Shown: positions 17,572-24,833 of the stretch, piece by piece | How the letters are laid out: each line of letters begins with the position of its first letter | How positions within the stretch are numbered: the stretch's first letter is position 1 | From: CAZZCN01 sp964652975 | Lineage (GTDB): Bacteria; Bacillota; Clostridia; Saccharofermentanales; UBA5734 | DNA length: 38,715 nucleotides | Direction of reading: 5' to 3' | Assembly: GCA_964652975.1 (NCBI GenBank) | Contig: CAZZCN010000021.1 | Span: 1 to 38,715, forward strand | The notes under the pieces: generated by a model | Databases searched by the model: none | What the model saw: the letters and a program-made list of their open reading frames with translations, nothing else | Told to the model about the DNA's origin: nothing | Program-made: the position numbers and the translations under genes

Positions 17572-17698
17572 AGGGACGTGTTAAAACTCCGCAATACTGC
17601 GTTGGATCGAAATTCAAATTTCAGTTACATATCATTTATATGCGTCCTCATTTGAATTTCACTCCGCCTGGTCTTGCGAAATTTTTCCAACGTCCCTT
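17571..17698. repeat. Intergenic palindromic element, copy 1 (128 bp)
   Basis: The ends AAGGGACGT (17571-17579) and ACGTCCCTT (17690-17698) are perfect inverted repeats. Inside, GAAATTCAAAT and ATTTGAATTTC form a second pair, with the core lines GTGTTAAAACTCCGC and CCTGGTCTTGCGAAAT further in. A related element lies behind obg (21803-21985). It begins at the last base of the cdaA-ybbR stop codon. It encodes nothing evident and could be a MITE-like element, a 3' UTR structure or a terminator variant. Confidence 0.7.
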
Positions 17699-17755
17699 CT
17701 GATAAATAATGACTAAGAATTACTTTAATTACAATAATATGATCAAGGAGATACT

Positions 17756-19111
17756 ATGACAAAATTATTTGGAACCGATGGAGTTAGAGGCATTGCCAAT
17801 AAGGAACTGACAGGGGAGATGGCATTTTTACTGGGCAAGTATGGTTCGGTTGTCCTGGCTGGTGAGACAGCACACAAGCCCAAGATATTGGTCGGATCTG
17901 ACACAAGAATATCATGCGCCATGCTTGAAAGTGCCCTCGTTGCAGGTATCTGCAGTGCAGGAGCCGATGCATGCGTCTGCGGAGTCATTCCTACACCTGG
18001 AATTGCCAAACTCGTTCAAGACTATAACTGCGACGCAGGCGTCGTGATATCAGCGTCACATAATTCATATGAATTCAATGGAATCAAATTTTTTAGCGGC
18101 AATGGATTCAAACTTCCTGACCGAATCGAAAACATGATTGAAGATTTAATCGAAAACGTTAATAATGACGACAGGAAATGGCCTACGGGCAAGGATGTCG
18201 GACACAGATATATTTATGAGAATGCATCTAAAGATTATGTAGATTCACTTAAGAAAGCGATTCCGGTGGATCTATCTGGCATCAAAATCGCACTAGACTG
18301 CGCGAATGGCGCCACGGCTCATATCGCCGCTTCACTATTCGAGGATTTAAACGCACAGGTTGTGTTAATCGGTGCAGATCCCGACGGACTTAACATCAAC
18401 AAGGGCTGTGGCTCCACACACATACAGAAATTATCCGAAACGGTTGTCAATGAGAAATGTGATCTGGGAATTGCCTTTGACGGAGACGGTGACAGAATGC
18501 TTGCAGTGGATTCAAACGGCAATTTTATAGACGGTGACATAATCATGGCGATTATCGCACTGCACATGAAAAAGAACAACCAGCTTAAGGACGACACTCT
18601 TGTGGTAACCGTCATGAGCAATCTCGGACTTGATATTTTTGCCGCGGCAAATGGTATTAAACTTGCCAAGACCAAGGTCGGAGACCGCTACGTCATAGAA
18701 GAGATGATTGACAAGGGATATATTATCGGCGGTGAACAGTCAGGGCATATAATTTTGCTCGAAAATTCCACTACCGGAGACGGGCTGTTAAGCGCACTTA
18801 AACTATTAGAAGTCATATGTACAACCAAGAAATCTCTTGACGAACTTAGCAAGGTCATGCACGTCCTGCCTCAGGTACTTAAAGGCATAAAGGTGAGAAA
18901 TGAACATAAGACTGCTGCACTGGAAGACATTGAAGTCAAAGCGACATGCGATCGAATCGAAAAGACCCTTGGTGACAAAGGCCGCATACTTGTAAGGGCA
19001 TCCGGTACCGAACCGCTTATCAGAGTTATGCTTGAAGGCGAAGATATCGCGCAAATTACGAGCATGTGCGATGAAGTGATTGAGATAATAAGAGTGAAGT
19101 ACGCAATATAG
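17756..19111 (+). CDS. glmM: Phosphoglucosamine mutase
   Basis: A 451-residue alpha-D-phosphohexomutase converting glucosamine-6-phosphate to glucosamine-1-phosphate, the step feeding UDP-GlcNAc and peptidoglycan. Seen: FGTDGVRG at the N-terminus, phosphoserine loop VVISASHNSYEFNG (Ser101), metal loop FDGDGDRML, sugar-binding GGEQSGH and phosphate-binding RASGTEPLIRVM. Length is normal. AAGGAG precedes the ATG. Its position after the cyclase fusion preserves the conserved cdaA-cdaR-glmM order; GlmM is known to bind and inhibit CdaA in Firmicutes, which makes the neighbour relevant. Confidence 0.97.
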   Translation: MTKLFGTDGVRGIANKELTGEMAFLLGKYGSVVLAGETAHKPKILVGSDTRISCAMLESALVAGICSAGADACVCGVIPTPGIAKLVQDYNCDAGVVISASHNSYEFNGIKFFSGNGFKLPDRIENMIEDLIENVNNDDRKWPTGKDVGHRYIYENASKDYVDSLKKAIPVDLSGIKIALDCANGATAHIAASLFEDLNAQVVLIGADPDGLNINKGCGSTHIQKLSETVVNEKCDLGIAFDGDGDRMLAVDSNGNFIDGDIIMAIIALHMKKNNQLKDDTLVVTVMSNLGLDIFAAANGIKLAKTKVGDRYVIEEMIDKGYIIGGEQSGHIILLENSTTGDGLLSALKLLEVICTTKKSLDELSKVMHVLPQVLKGIKVRNEHKTAALEDIEVKATCDRIEKTLGDKGRILVRASGTEPLIRVMLEGEDIAQITSMCDEVIEIIRVKYAI

Positions 19112-19184
19112 CAATTGTTTTTGAAAAAACAAATAAAATCCAATTCTGTCAAGCATTTTTGAAAAAACACAAAAATTCAAATTC

Positions 19185-19213
19185 TTGACATTGCATATAT
19201 CTTGTGGTATTAT
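19185..19213 (+). promoter_or_regulatory. Promoter of the rplU-prp-rpmA operon
   Basis: A perfect TTGACA (19185-19190), 17 bases, then TATTAT (19208-19213). Two near-identical TTTTTGAAAAAACA tracts lie upstream (about 19120 and 19158) in AT-rich DNA of the type that forms UP elements. This is the best match to a sigma-A promoter in the window, as expected for ribosomal protein genes. Confidence 0.85.
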
Positions 19214-19218
19214 TCCAC

Positions 19219-19285
19219 GGTGACCGCATGAAAAAGGTTCTAAAAGCTTCAATAGAAGCTACCTTATGCAGCGAGACTGTTAAAC
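19219..19285 (+). ncRNA. L21 leader (ribosomal protein autoregulatory leader RNA)
   Basis: Between the promoter and rplU the RNA can fold into an extended hairpin. GCAT (19226-19229) pairs with ATGC (19266-19269), AAGG/CCTT extends it, and AGCTTC-AATA-GAAGCT caps it. Position, size and shape match the Firmicutes L21 leader family, which lets L21 control its own operon. The assignment rests on position and folding by eye. Confidence 0.65.
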
Positions 19286-19299
19286 AGGAGGGAAACGAA

Positions 19300-19611
19300 A
19301 TGTACGCAATAATTTCTACAGGCGGCAAGCAATATAAAGTTTCAGTCGGAGACGAAATCTTCATCGAGAAGCTTGAAGGCGAAGCCGGAGATTCAATCAA
19401 ATTCGATGTTGTACTAGCCATTTGTGATGATAACGGTATTCAGACCGGAGCTCCAACAGTTGAAGGCGTCAGTGTTGACGGCGAGATTGTAAAGCAAGGC
19501 AAACAGAAGAAGCTCATCATATTCAAGTACAAAGCCAAGAAAGGCTACAGAAGGAAAAAGGGACACAGACAGCCATACACAAGAGTCCGTATCAACAAGA
19601 TCGTAGTCTGA
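19300..19611 (+). CDS. rplU: Large ribosomal subunit protein bL21
   Basis: A 103-residue protein starting MYAIISTGGKQYKV and ending in the basic YKAKKGYRRKKGHRQPYTRV region that binds 23S rRNA. A longer reading from 19204 would translate the leader hairpin, so ATG 19300, with AGGAGGG ahead of it, is used. It heads the L21-Prp-L27 operon. Confidence 0.97.
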   Translation: MYAIISTGGKQYKVSVGDEIFIEKLEGEAGDSIKFDVVLAICDDNGIQTGAPTVEGVSVDGEIVKQGKQKKLIIFKYKAKKGYRRKKGHRQPYTRVRINKIVV

Positions 19612-19632
19612 TAGCTAAAGCCTCATGTGGTA

Positions 19633-19654
19633 TTTGAAAATCAAACTTTTCAAA
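19633..19654 (+). promoter_or_regulatory. Small hairpin between rplU and prp
   Basis: TTTGAAAA (19633-19640) and TTTTCAAA (19647-19654) form a perfect 8-bp stem with a 6-base loop. It lacks GC pairs and a T-run, so it is not a convincing terminator. Similar TTTGAA/TTCAAA hairpins occur behind yhbY and before uvrB. Confidence 0.4.
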
Positions 19655-19697
19655 CAAACGACAAGGTAATGTTAACAGATAAGAGGTGGTCATCAAA

Positions 19698-20048
19698 ATG
19701 ATAAAGGTTACTTTATTTAAACAACCAGATGACTTCATCCAGAAGTTTACAGTATCCGGACATTCCGGATATGCACCTCAAGGGTCGGATATAATATGTG
19801 CAGCAGTGTCAGCCCTTGCTCAGACAACAATCGGAGCACTTGAAGATTTGACAAGACTGGTTATAAAGTATCAGATATCAGACGAGGACGCTTATCTCGA
19901 ATGCACAATGCAGTCGTCTCAAGGATCAGATAACGAAGACTTGAAGATTGCATCGACAATAACCAGGACATTCGAAATAGGTTGTAAACTGATAATGGAC
20001 AGTTACGGCAAGAAATACATTAAAATTATTAATTCATCATTTATTTAA
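19698..20048 (+). CDS. prp: Ribosomal-processing cysteine protease Prp
   Basis: A 116-residue YsxB/Prp-family protease. The catalytic His22 (SGHSGYAPQGSD) and Cys34 (IICAAVSAL) sit at the same positions as in the Staphylococcus aureus enzyme. It removes the N-terminal extension of L27 that would otherwise block the peptidyl-transferase centre. It lies between rplU and rpmA, its substrate gene, as in most Firmicutes. ATG 19698 is chosen because GAGGTGG lies just upstream; GTG 19686 overlaps that site. Confidence 0.93.
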   Translation: MIKVTLFKQPDDFIQKFTVSGHSGYAPQGSDIICAAVSALAQTTIGALEDLTRLVIKYQISDEDAYLECTMQSSQGSDNEDLKIASTITRTFEIGCKLIMDSYGKKYIKIINSSFI

Positions 20049-20065
20049 GTGAAGGAGGTGGCGGT

Positions 20066-20350
20066 ATGATTAGAATAAATTTACAGCTTTTTGCACATAA
20101 AAAGGGAGTCGGCAGTACTAGAAACGGCCGTGATTCCGAGTCAAAGAGACTGGGCGCCAAAAAGGGAGACGGACAATCAGTCCTCGCAGGTAACATTCTT
20201 GTGAGACAACGCGGAACCAAGATGCATCCCGGAATAAACGTCGGGAAAGGCTCTGACGATACATTGTTTTCATTGATAGAGGGCGTTGTAAAGTATGAGA
20301 GACGCGGCAAGGATAAGAAGCAGGTTAGTGTGTATCCAATTGCCCAATAA
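20066..20350 (+). CDS. rpmA: Large ribosomal subunit protein bL27 with cleavable N-terminal extension
   Basis: A 94-residue L27 whose first ten residues (MIRINLQLFA) form the Prp recognition extension, with cleavage expected before HKKGVGSTRNGRDS. The body carries the normal conserved QRGTK and HPGINVG stretches. GAAGGAGGTGGCG precedes the ATG. It ends the L21-Prp-L27 operon and is followed by an intrinsic terminator. The extension plus its dedicated protease confirms Firmicutes-type L27 maturation. Confidence 0.97.
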   Translation: MIRINLQLFAHKKGVGSTRNGRDSESKRLGAKKGDGQSVLAGNILVRQRGTKMHPGINVGKGSDDTLFSLIEGVVKYERRGKDKKQVSVYPIAQ

Positions 20351-20372
20351 TAGGTTTGTGCAATAGTAAATG

Positions 20373-20405
20373 GGGCCTGACTTAAAAAGTCCGGCTCTTT
20401 TTTTT
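20373..20405 (+). terminator. Intrinsic terminator of the rplU-prp-rpmA operon
   Basis: GGGCCTGACTT and AAGTCCGGCTC form an 11-position stem with one wobble and one mismatch around a 3-base loop, followed directly by eight T. Confidence 0.85.
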
Positions 20406-20411
20406 CTTAAA

Positions 20412-20454
20412 GCGTTTTGAAACAGAGGATATAATATACAATCCATCAAAACGC
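20412..20454 (+). promoter_or_regulatory. obg promoter -10 centred in a 9-bp inverted repeat
   Basis: A perfect TATAAT (20430-20435) lies midway between GCGTTTTGA (20412-20420) and its exact inverted copy TCAAAACGC (20446-20454). The -35 region is weak (TTAAAG at 20407-20412). The symmetric placement suggests an operator or a start-site-proximal hairpin controlling obg. Confidence 0.5.
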
Positions 20455-20534
20455 ATTCGGCAAACTTTTTTCTGTACTTTTAAATTACATAACATAAATA
20501 AGTTTGCTGTATTTACTGAAAGCGGGGGTTAAAT

Positions 20535-21803
20535 TTGTTTATTGACAGTGCTACAATTACTGTAAAAGCAGGAGACGGCGGCCATGGGATGGTTTCCTTT
20601 CATACTGAGAAATACGTTCCTAATGGCGGTCCTGACGGCGGAGATGGTGGACGAGGCGGAGATGTCATATTTTTTGCCGATGAAGGAATTCAGACTTTAC
20701 GGGATTTCAAGTATAAAAGAAAATATAACGCCCAGGACGGCGAAAAGGGCAAGCGCAGAAGATGCAACGGCTCGGCCGGTAAGACTCTGGAAATTGCGTT
20801 TCCAGTAGGTACCGTTGTGAAGGATGCAGAGAGCGGACAGATTCTGGCAGATCTTTCTAAGAACGGCCAGAGATTTGTTGCAGCCAAAGGCGGCCACGGA
20901 GGAAAGGGAAATATTCATTTTGTCAACTCTGTCCGTCAGGCACCACAATTTGCTCGTGCAGGCCAACCGGGTGAAGAGATTGTATTGGATATCGAACTGA
21001 AAACCCTTGCCGATGTTGGTCTCCTGGGATTTCCTAATGTAGGTAAATCCACCCTTTTATCAGTAATATCGTCCGCTAGACCTAAAATAGCGGATTATCA
21101 TTTTACTACATTGCAGCCCAACCTTGGTGTTGTTGATTTCAGAGACAAGCAATTCGTAGTTGCTGACATACCAGGATTGATTGAAGGTGCAGGCCTTGGA
21201 GTCGGACTTGGACATGATTTTCTAAAGCATATCGAACGAACTCGAATGTTCATACACGTTATCGACGTTTCAGGAAGCGAAGGAAGGGATCCCGTAGAGG
21301 ATTTTTACAGCATCCAAAATGAACTAAAGGTATTTCAAGAGAAACTTGCTGACAGGCCACAGATAATAGCTGCTAATAAGACAGACCTCGCTTCTCCGGA
21401 GCAGATAGAGAAATTCATGACTGAAATGAAGAAGAACAATCTGCAGGTTTTCCCTATTTGCGCTCCTATACATGAAGGCGTTGATGAGCTTTTAAGTGCG
21501 GTTGCTTCTTTACTTGACACTTTGCCACCAACTGTTTTATATGAGGGGCCTACCGACAGAGTAACTTACAAGATGGAAGATGAAGAACTTTTCAGAGTTG
21601 AAGTCACGGATGGTGTATTTCATGTTATTGGCAAGTGGACGGACAACCTTGTTGATTCGACAAATTTTGACGATACAGAGTCACTGCAGTATTTTCAGCG
21701 TGTTTTGCGGAAGAAGGGAATTATTGCAGCATTGGAAGACAAAGGGATAGAGGATGATGACCTGGTTGTTATGCATACCCTCGAATTCGAATACATTAAG
21801 TAA
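20535..21803 (+). CDS. obg: GTPase Obg/CgtA
   Basis: A 422-residue ribosome-assembly and stress GTPase. The Gly-rich Obg fold occupies residues 1-158 (KAGDGGHG, then GGPDGGDGGRGGDV). The G domain follows with G1 GFPNVGKST (165-173), G3 DIPGLIEGA and G4 NKTD, and a C-terminal OCT domain is present (to about 422). The start is TTG at 20535 with GGGGG six to seven bases upstream; the resulting MFIDSATITVKAGDGG is the family's standard N-terminus, so the TTG is well supported. The usual Firmicutes order L21-Prp-L27-Obg-YhbY is kept, though obg has its own promoter here. Confidence 0.97.
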   Translation: MFIDSATITVKAGDGGHGMVSFHTEKYVPNGGPDGGDGGRGGDVIFFADEGIQTLRDFKYKRKYNAQDGEKGKRRRCNGSAGKTLEIAFPVGTVVKDAESGQILADLSKNGQRFVAAKGGHGGKGNIHFVNSVRQAPQFARAGQPGEEIVLDIELKTLADVGLLGFPNVGKSTLLSVISSARPKIADYHFTTLQPNLGVVDFRDKQFVVADIPGLIEGAGLGVGLGHDFLKHIERTRMFIHVIDVSGSEGRDPVEDFYSIQNELKVFQEKLADRPQIIAANKTDLASPEQIEKFMTEMKKNNLQVFPICAPIHEGVDELLSAVASLLDTLPPTVLYEGPTDRVTYKMEDEELFRVEVTDGVFHVIGKWTDNLVDSTNFDDTESLQYFQRVLRKKGIIAALEDKGIEDDDLVVMHTLEFEYIK

Positions 21804-21985
21804 TAGATTGTGTTAAAATTCCGCTATACGGCGTCGATGCGAGGTTCAAATATCAGTCATATATGAGATGTAAAGAAAAATCTGTTTCTATCAGATTTTT
21901 CAATAGCTAAAACAAAGTTTTAGCGTTGCTCCTCTCATTTGAAACTCACATCTCCTGGTCTAGCAAAATTTTTCCAACAACCTAT
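21803..21985. repeat. Intergenic palindromic element, copy 2 (about 180 bp)
   Basis: It shares with the element behind the cdaA fusion the left line GTGTTAAAA(T)TCCGC and the right line CTCATTTGAA...CCTGGTCT-GC-AAATTTTTCCAAC. Its outer arms ATAGATTGT and ACAACCTAT pair in eight of nine positions, although their sequence differs from copy 1. The apex holds two extra perfect hairpins: AAAAATCTG/CAGATTTTT and GCTAAAAC-AAA-GTTTTAGC. It starts directly at the obg stop. The 313 bp between obg and yhbY hold little else: about 130 bp of plain AT-rich DNA. Confidence 0.65.
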
Positions 21986-22116
21986 GTCAGAAAACAAAAC
22001 CATAAGAAAACAAGAATATTTTTGGATTCAAATTATTAAAATTCCACGATAATTGCTATATATGATTTTTAATGTAAAGAAAAATGAGCAATATTAAAGT
22101 AAAGGAAATGATTGAG

Positions 22117-22419
22117 ATGACCAGTAAACAAAGAGCTTTTTTAAGAGGATTGGCAAATCCGCTGGACAGTACTTTCCAGATTGGCAAGGGCGGTTTGAAC
22201 GAGAACATGATTCGCCAGTATGACGAGTATCTTACCGCGAGGGAGATAGTAAAGACAAATATTTTGAAAAGCTGCGAGGATTCGCCAAGGGATCTGGCAC
22301 ACAAAATTGCCGAGAGCCTGGATGCCTATGTGGTAATGGTTGTAGGCAGAAGGTTTGTACTGTACAGAAGATCCGAAAAACTTGCAACTGAAGGCAGGTC
22401 AATAATACTGCCTTGGTAA
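22117..22419 (+). CDS. yhbY: YhbY-family (CRM domain) ribosome-associated RNA-binding protein
   Basis: A 100-residue CRM-domain protein matching B. subtilis YqeI and E. coli YhbY: TSKQRAFLRGLANPL, the GKGG loop (QIGKGGLNENM) and VGRRFVLYR at the end. It binds pre-50S particles in ribosome assembly. Of the in-frame starts 22084, 22108 and 22117, the last is chosen because AAAGGA lies ten bases upstream and the family begins at this point. It follows obg, keeping the ribosome-assembly neighbourhood. Confidence 0.9.
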   Translation: MTSKQRAFLRGLANPLDSTFQIGKGGLNENMIRQYDEYLTAREIVKTNILKSCEDSPRDLAHKIAESLDAYVVMVVGRRFVLYRRSEKLATEGRSIILPW

Positions 22420-22448
22420 AGTTTGAAAAATACGATTTTTCAAACTTT
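22418..22448 (+). terminator. AT-rich 14-bp perfect hairpin overlapping the yhbY stop
   Basis: A 14-base arm (22418-22431) pairs perfectly with 22435-22448 over a 3-base loop and includes part of the stop codon. It has few GC pairs and no long T-run, so it is a weak terminator or an mRNA 3' end stabiliser. Confidence 0.5.
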
Positions 22449-22527
22449 AAATGCGAGAAAGAAAAGGTCATAATTATATGAAAAATTTGTAAAAAAAATT
22501 TTTATAGTTACAAAAGCCTGCTTTCTA

Positions 22528-22536
22528 TGATATAAT
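22528..22536 (+). promoter_or_regulatory. Extended -10 promoter of the rubredoxin-flavodiiron unit
   Basis: TG-A-TATAAT forms a perfect extended -10, about 36 bases before the rubredoxin ATG. The -35 (TTACAA at 22508-22513) matches only three of six, as is common with extended -10 promoters. Confidence 0.6.
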
Positions 22537-22571
22537 TTTAGCTACTAATCGAAGTTAAGGAGGAAGTATCA

Positions 22572-22730
22572 ATGGACAAGTATGTATGCCTTTTATGCGG
22601 ATATGTTTATGATCCTGCAGATGGAGACTCAGATGCCGGTATAGCACCGGGAACATCTTTCGAGGATCTGCCGGAGGACTGGACTTGCCCTCTTTGTGGA
22701 GCAATGAAAGACCAGTTCGAGAAAGAGTAG
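22572..22730 (+). CDS. Rubredoxin
   Basis: A 52-residue iron protein with the two knuckles that hold one iron: C-L-L-C-G near residue 6 and C-P-L-C-G near residue 40, flanked by YVYDPADGD and LPEDWTCP. It carries single electrons in the cytoplasm. AAGGAGGAAG precedes the ATG. The gene lies 76 bp before the flavodiiron protein, and rubredoxin is that enzyme's usual electron donor, so the pair works as an oxygen- or NO-reducing system in an anaerobe. Confidence 0.96.
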   Translation: MDKYVCLLCGYVYDPADGDSDAGIAPGTSFEDLPEDWTCPLCGAMKDQFEKE

Positions 22731-22755
22731 ATTTAGAATATCAATGAATGATCTG

Positions 22756-22786
22756 CAAAGCGGCTTCCTTAACAGGTGCCGCTTTG
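22756..22786 (+). promoter_or_regulatory. Stem-loop between rubredoxin and flavodiiron genes
   Basis: CAAAGCGGC (22756-22764) pairs perfectly with GCCGCTTTG (22778-22786) across 13 bases. No T-run follows, so it probably sets relative expression or protects the short rubredoxin message. Confidence 0.6.
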
Positions 22787-22806
22787 TTAGGAAATGGGAG
22801 ATGAAT

Positions 22807-24000
22807 ATGATAGATAAAATTAACGATAATATATTTGTGACAAGTGTTAAAGACCCGGAACGCAGAATATTTGACTGTCTGGTCTATATGCCGGAAGGAA
22901 CAACATACAATTCATACCTGGTAAAGGGTGGCAAATACACCGCTTTAATAGATTGTGCCGACCCGGACAAGGAAGAAGAGTTTTTTAATAATCTGAAGGA
23001 AGCCAATCCCTCGAAAATAGATTATATTGTTCTACTGCATTCAGAACAGGACCACAGCGGAATCGTATATTCTGTTTTAGAAATGTATCCTGAAGCTAAA
23101 GTTGTCTGTACAGATAATGTCAAACGCCTGCTTGAAATACATCTTCATATGACCGAAGACAAATTATTGGTTATGAAGCAGGGAGAGTCTTTGGATTTAG
23201 GCGATATGAGCCTGACTTTTTACCCAATCCCTTTTGCTCACTGGCCGGATAATACCATGGTACACCTTAATCCGCAGAACATACTCTTTTCCAGCGATCT
23301 TTTTGGCGCTCATTATACATCTTCTGTTTTTGCCGATGATATTACCGACGATCAATTTAAAGCGGCAAGAGGTTATTTTTCAGAGATAATGATGCCTTTC
23401 AGAAGAAACATTGCAAAGCATGTCGAGAAGGTCAAAGAATTGAATCCGTTGATAATAGCACCTGCACATGGTGCCATCTGGAACAATCCGCAAAAAATCA
23501 TACAATACTATGATGACTGGACTTCAGACAGGACGATTGCAAAGGTTGTTATACCTTACGTTTCAATGCATAACAGCACAAGAACAGCCATAGGATATTT
23601 TGCAGCTAAGATCGAATCACTTGGCGTTGAGGTTGTCCTCAAAAATCTTTCTGAAAAGCCGGAAAGCCTTCTTGTTCAGACCGGTGAACTTATATATGAG
23701 CTTGTAGATGCTTCGGCGATTGTCTTTGCGTTCCCTACCATTCTTGGAGGACCTCATCCGGCGATACTTTATACAGCTCTTACCGCCAATGCAATGTCAC
23801 CAAAAACTTTGATAATGGGAATGCTGTGCTCATATGCCTGGGCTAGCAAAGCAACCGATGTAGTGAATTCAGTCACCACCGGATTCAAGTGTAATCGAAT
23901 GGAACCACTTATGTACAAGGGTTTGCCAACAGACGAAGACATTAAGAGAATTGAAGAATATGCTGTTGAAATGGCGAATCTGATACATTCGAGAGGATGA
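22807..24000 (+). CDS. Flavodiiron protein (class A; O2/NO reductase)
   Basis: A 397-residue enzyme. The metallo-beta-lactamase-like domain (1-240) carries the diiron ligands H78-x-E80-x-D82-H83 (HSEQDHSG), His145, Asp164 (SSDLFG) and His221 (PAHG). A flavodoxin domain follows (245-397) with an FMN phosphate loop around SMHNSTRT. It reduces oxygen to water or NO to N2O with electrons from rubredoxin, encoded just upstream. ATG 22807 is used because GGGAG lies six bases upstream; ATG 22801 touches that site and an earlier in-frame start at 22744 would lie before the hairpin. All metal ligands are present. Confidence 0.95.
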   Translation: MIDKINDNIFVTSVKDPERRIFDCLVYMPEGTTYNSYLVKGGKYTALIDCADPDKEEEFFNNLKEANPSKIDYIVLLHSEQDHSGIVYSVLEMYPEAKVVCTDNVKRLLEIHLHMTEDKLLVMKQGESLDLGDMSLTFYPIPFAHWPDNTMVHLNPQNILFSSDLFGAHYTSSVFADDITDDQFKAARGYFSEIMMPFRRNIAKHVEKVKELNPLIIAPAHGAIWNNPQKIIQYYDDWTSDRTIAKVVIPYVSMHNSTRTAIGYFAAKIESLGVEVVLKNLSEKPESLLVQTGELIYELVDASAIVFAFPTILGGPHPAILYTALTANAMSPKTLIMGMLCSYAWASKATDVVNSVTTGFKCNRMEPLMYKGLPTDEDIKRIEEYAVEMANLIHSRG

Positions 24001-24120
24001 TATTCAAGATTTAATAAGTCAACCGGCTGGTTAGAATATGCATAGATTCTATTTAATAATGATATAATCAGACGGTATTATTAGTACTATCAAATAATAT
24101 TAATTGTAAAGATGATATAA

Positions 24121-24747
24121 TCAATAGGTCAACATGGTTAGAATACTCATGTATTTGTCTTGTGTCTGTGATTTCCAGTTTTCACAGATTTTAGCAGCCA
24201 GTTCCTTGGAGGGGACTGACAACTGAAGAAGTACAGTATCCTTGATACCGTCTGAAAGTTTAAGGGTTACTGTATAGCCACCGTAAAGGTCCGGATCGTA
24301 TTTGCTGATGGTCTCAGTTGCCCTCTTGGAAATCTTCTCCCAGTTCTTCGCCGATTCAGTCAGAAACATATGAATATTCTCGGGTATCACATGGCGAAGT
24401 TTATTAAGAATCTCAATACCACCTGCTGTGTTGTCACATCTGACGACAGGCTTGTTGTTTGCATCCAGGCACTGCTCGTTCTTGCGATGGGACTTTGTTA
24501 CTAGCTTGTTATCACACAAATCCTCAAATGCAGTTGCAAAAGAGAAGTAATTCATATAACATGTATCTAATGAAAGCGAAGTGAGCTCAGCGACTGTAAT
24601 CCCTGGAAGACGGCTTAGGATATACAGGATTATGATTTTGTTCCTGACCTTCTCGGACTTTTCGTCGTTAGTAGCTTTTTCTGCTTTTATTAGTTTACTA
24701 GATATAATTGGCTCGTTTAGGTTGTTTGGTTTATCGTTTTTATCCAC
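24121..24747 (-). CDS. DUF4364 family protein
   Basis: A 208-residue protein of the DUF4364 family, common in Clostridia. Its core (KVRNKIIILYILSRLPG, then a MNYFSFATAFEDL helix) resembles a winged helix, so a DNA-binding role is plausible but unproven. The C-terminal half is a beta-rich region (YGGYTVTLKLSDGIKDTVLLQLSV). No membrane segment is seen. The start is taken as GTG 24747, which has AGGA six bases upstream; ATG 24762 lacks a binding site. It is divergent from the radical SAM gene, sharing an 86-bp promoter region, and converges with the flavodiiron gene. Confidence 0.75.
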   Translation of the reverse strand: MDKNDKPNNLNEPIISSKLIKAEKATNDEKSEKVRNKIIILYILSRLPGITVAELTSLSLDTCYMNYFSFATAFEDLCDNKLVTKSHRKNEQCLDANNKPVVRCDNTAGGIEILNKLRHVIPENIHMFLTESAKNWEKISKRATETISKYDPDLYGGYTVTLKLSDGIKDTVLLQLSVPSKELAAKICENWKSQTQDKYMSILTMLTY

Positions 24748-24833
24748 CGGTAATCCTCGCATCTGATTAAAATTTATTATCACATTATAACACAAACAAC
24801 CGATATTTTGCCTGTGAGAATGGAGATTATTTG

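Noticed and set aside
17571..17698. Integron attC-like site
   Set aside because: The arms do not fit the R-Y-Y-Y-A-A-C / G-T-T-R-R-R-Y boxes in order, and no integrase or cassette structure is present.
24059..24123. Two ATGATATAATCA direct repeats between the flavodiiron gene and DUF4364 as promoters
   Set aside because: They would transcribe antisense into the DUF4364 gene and lack -35 boxes; probably chance in AT-rich DNA.
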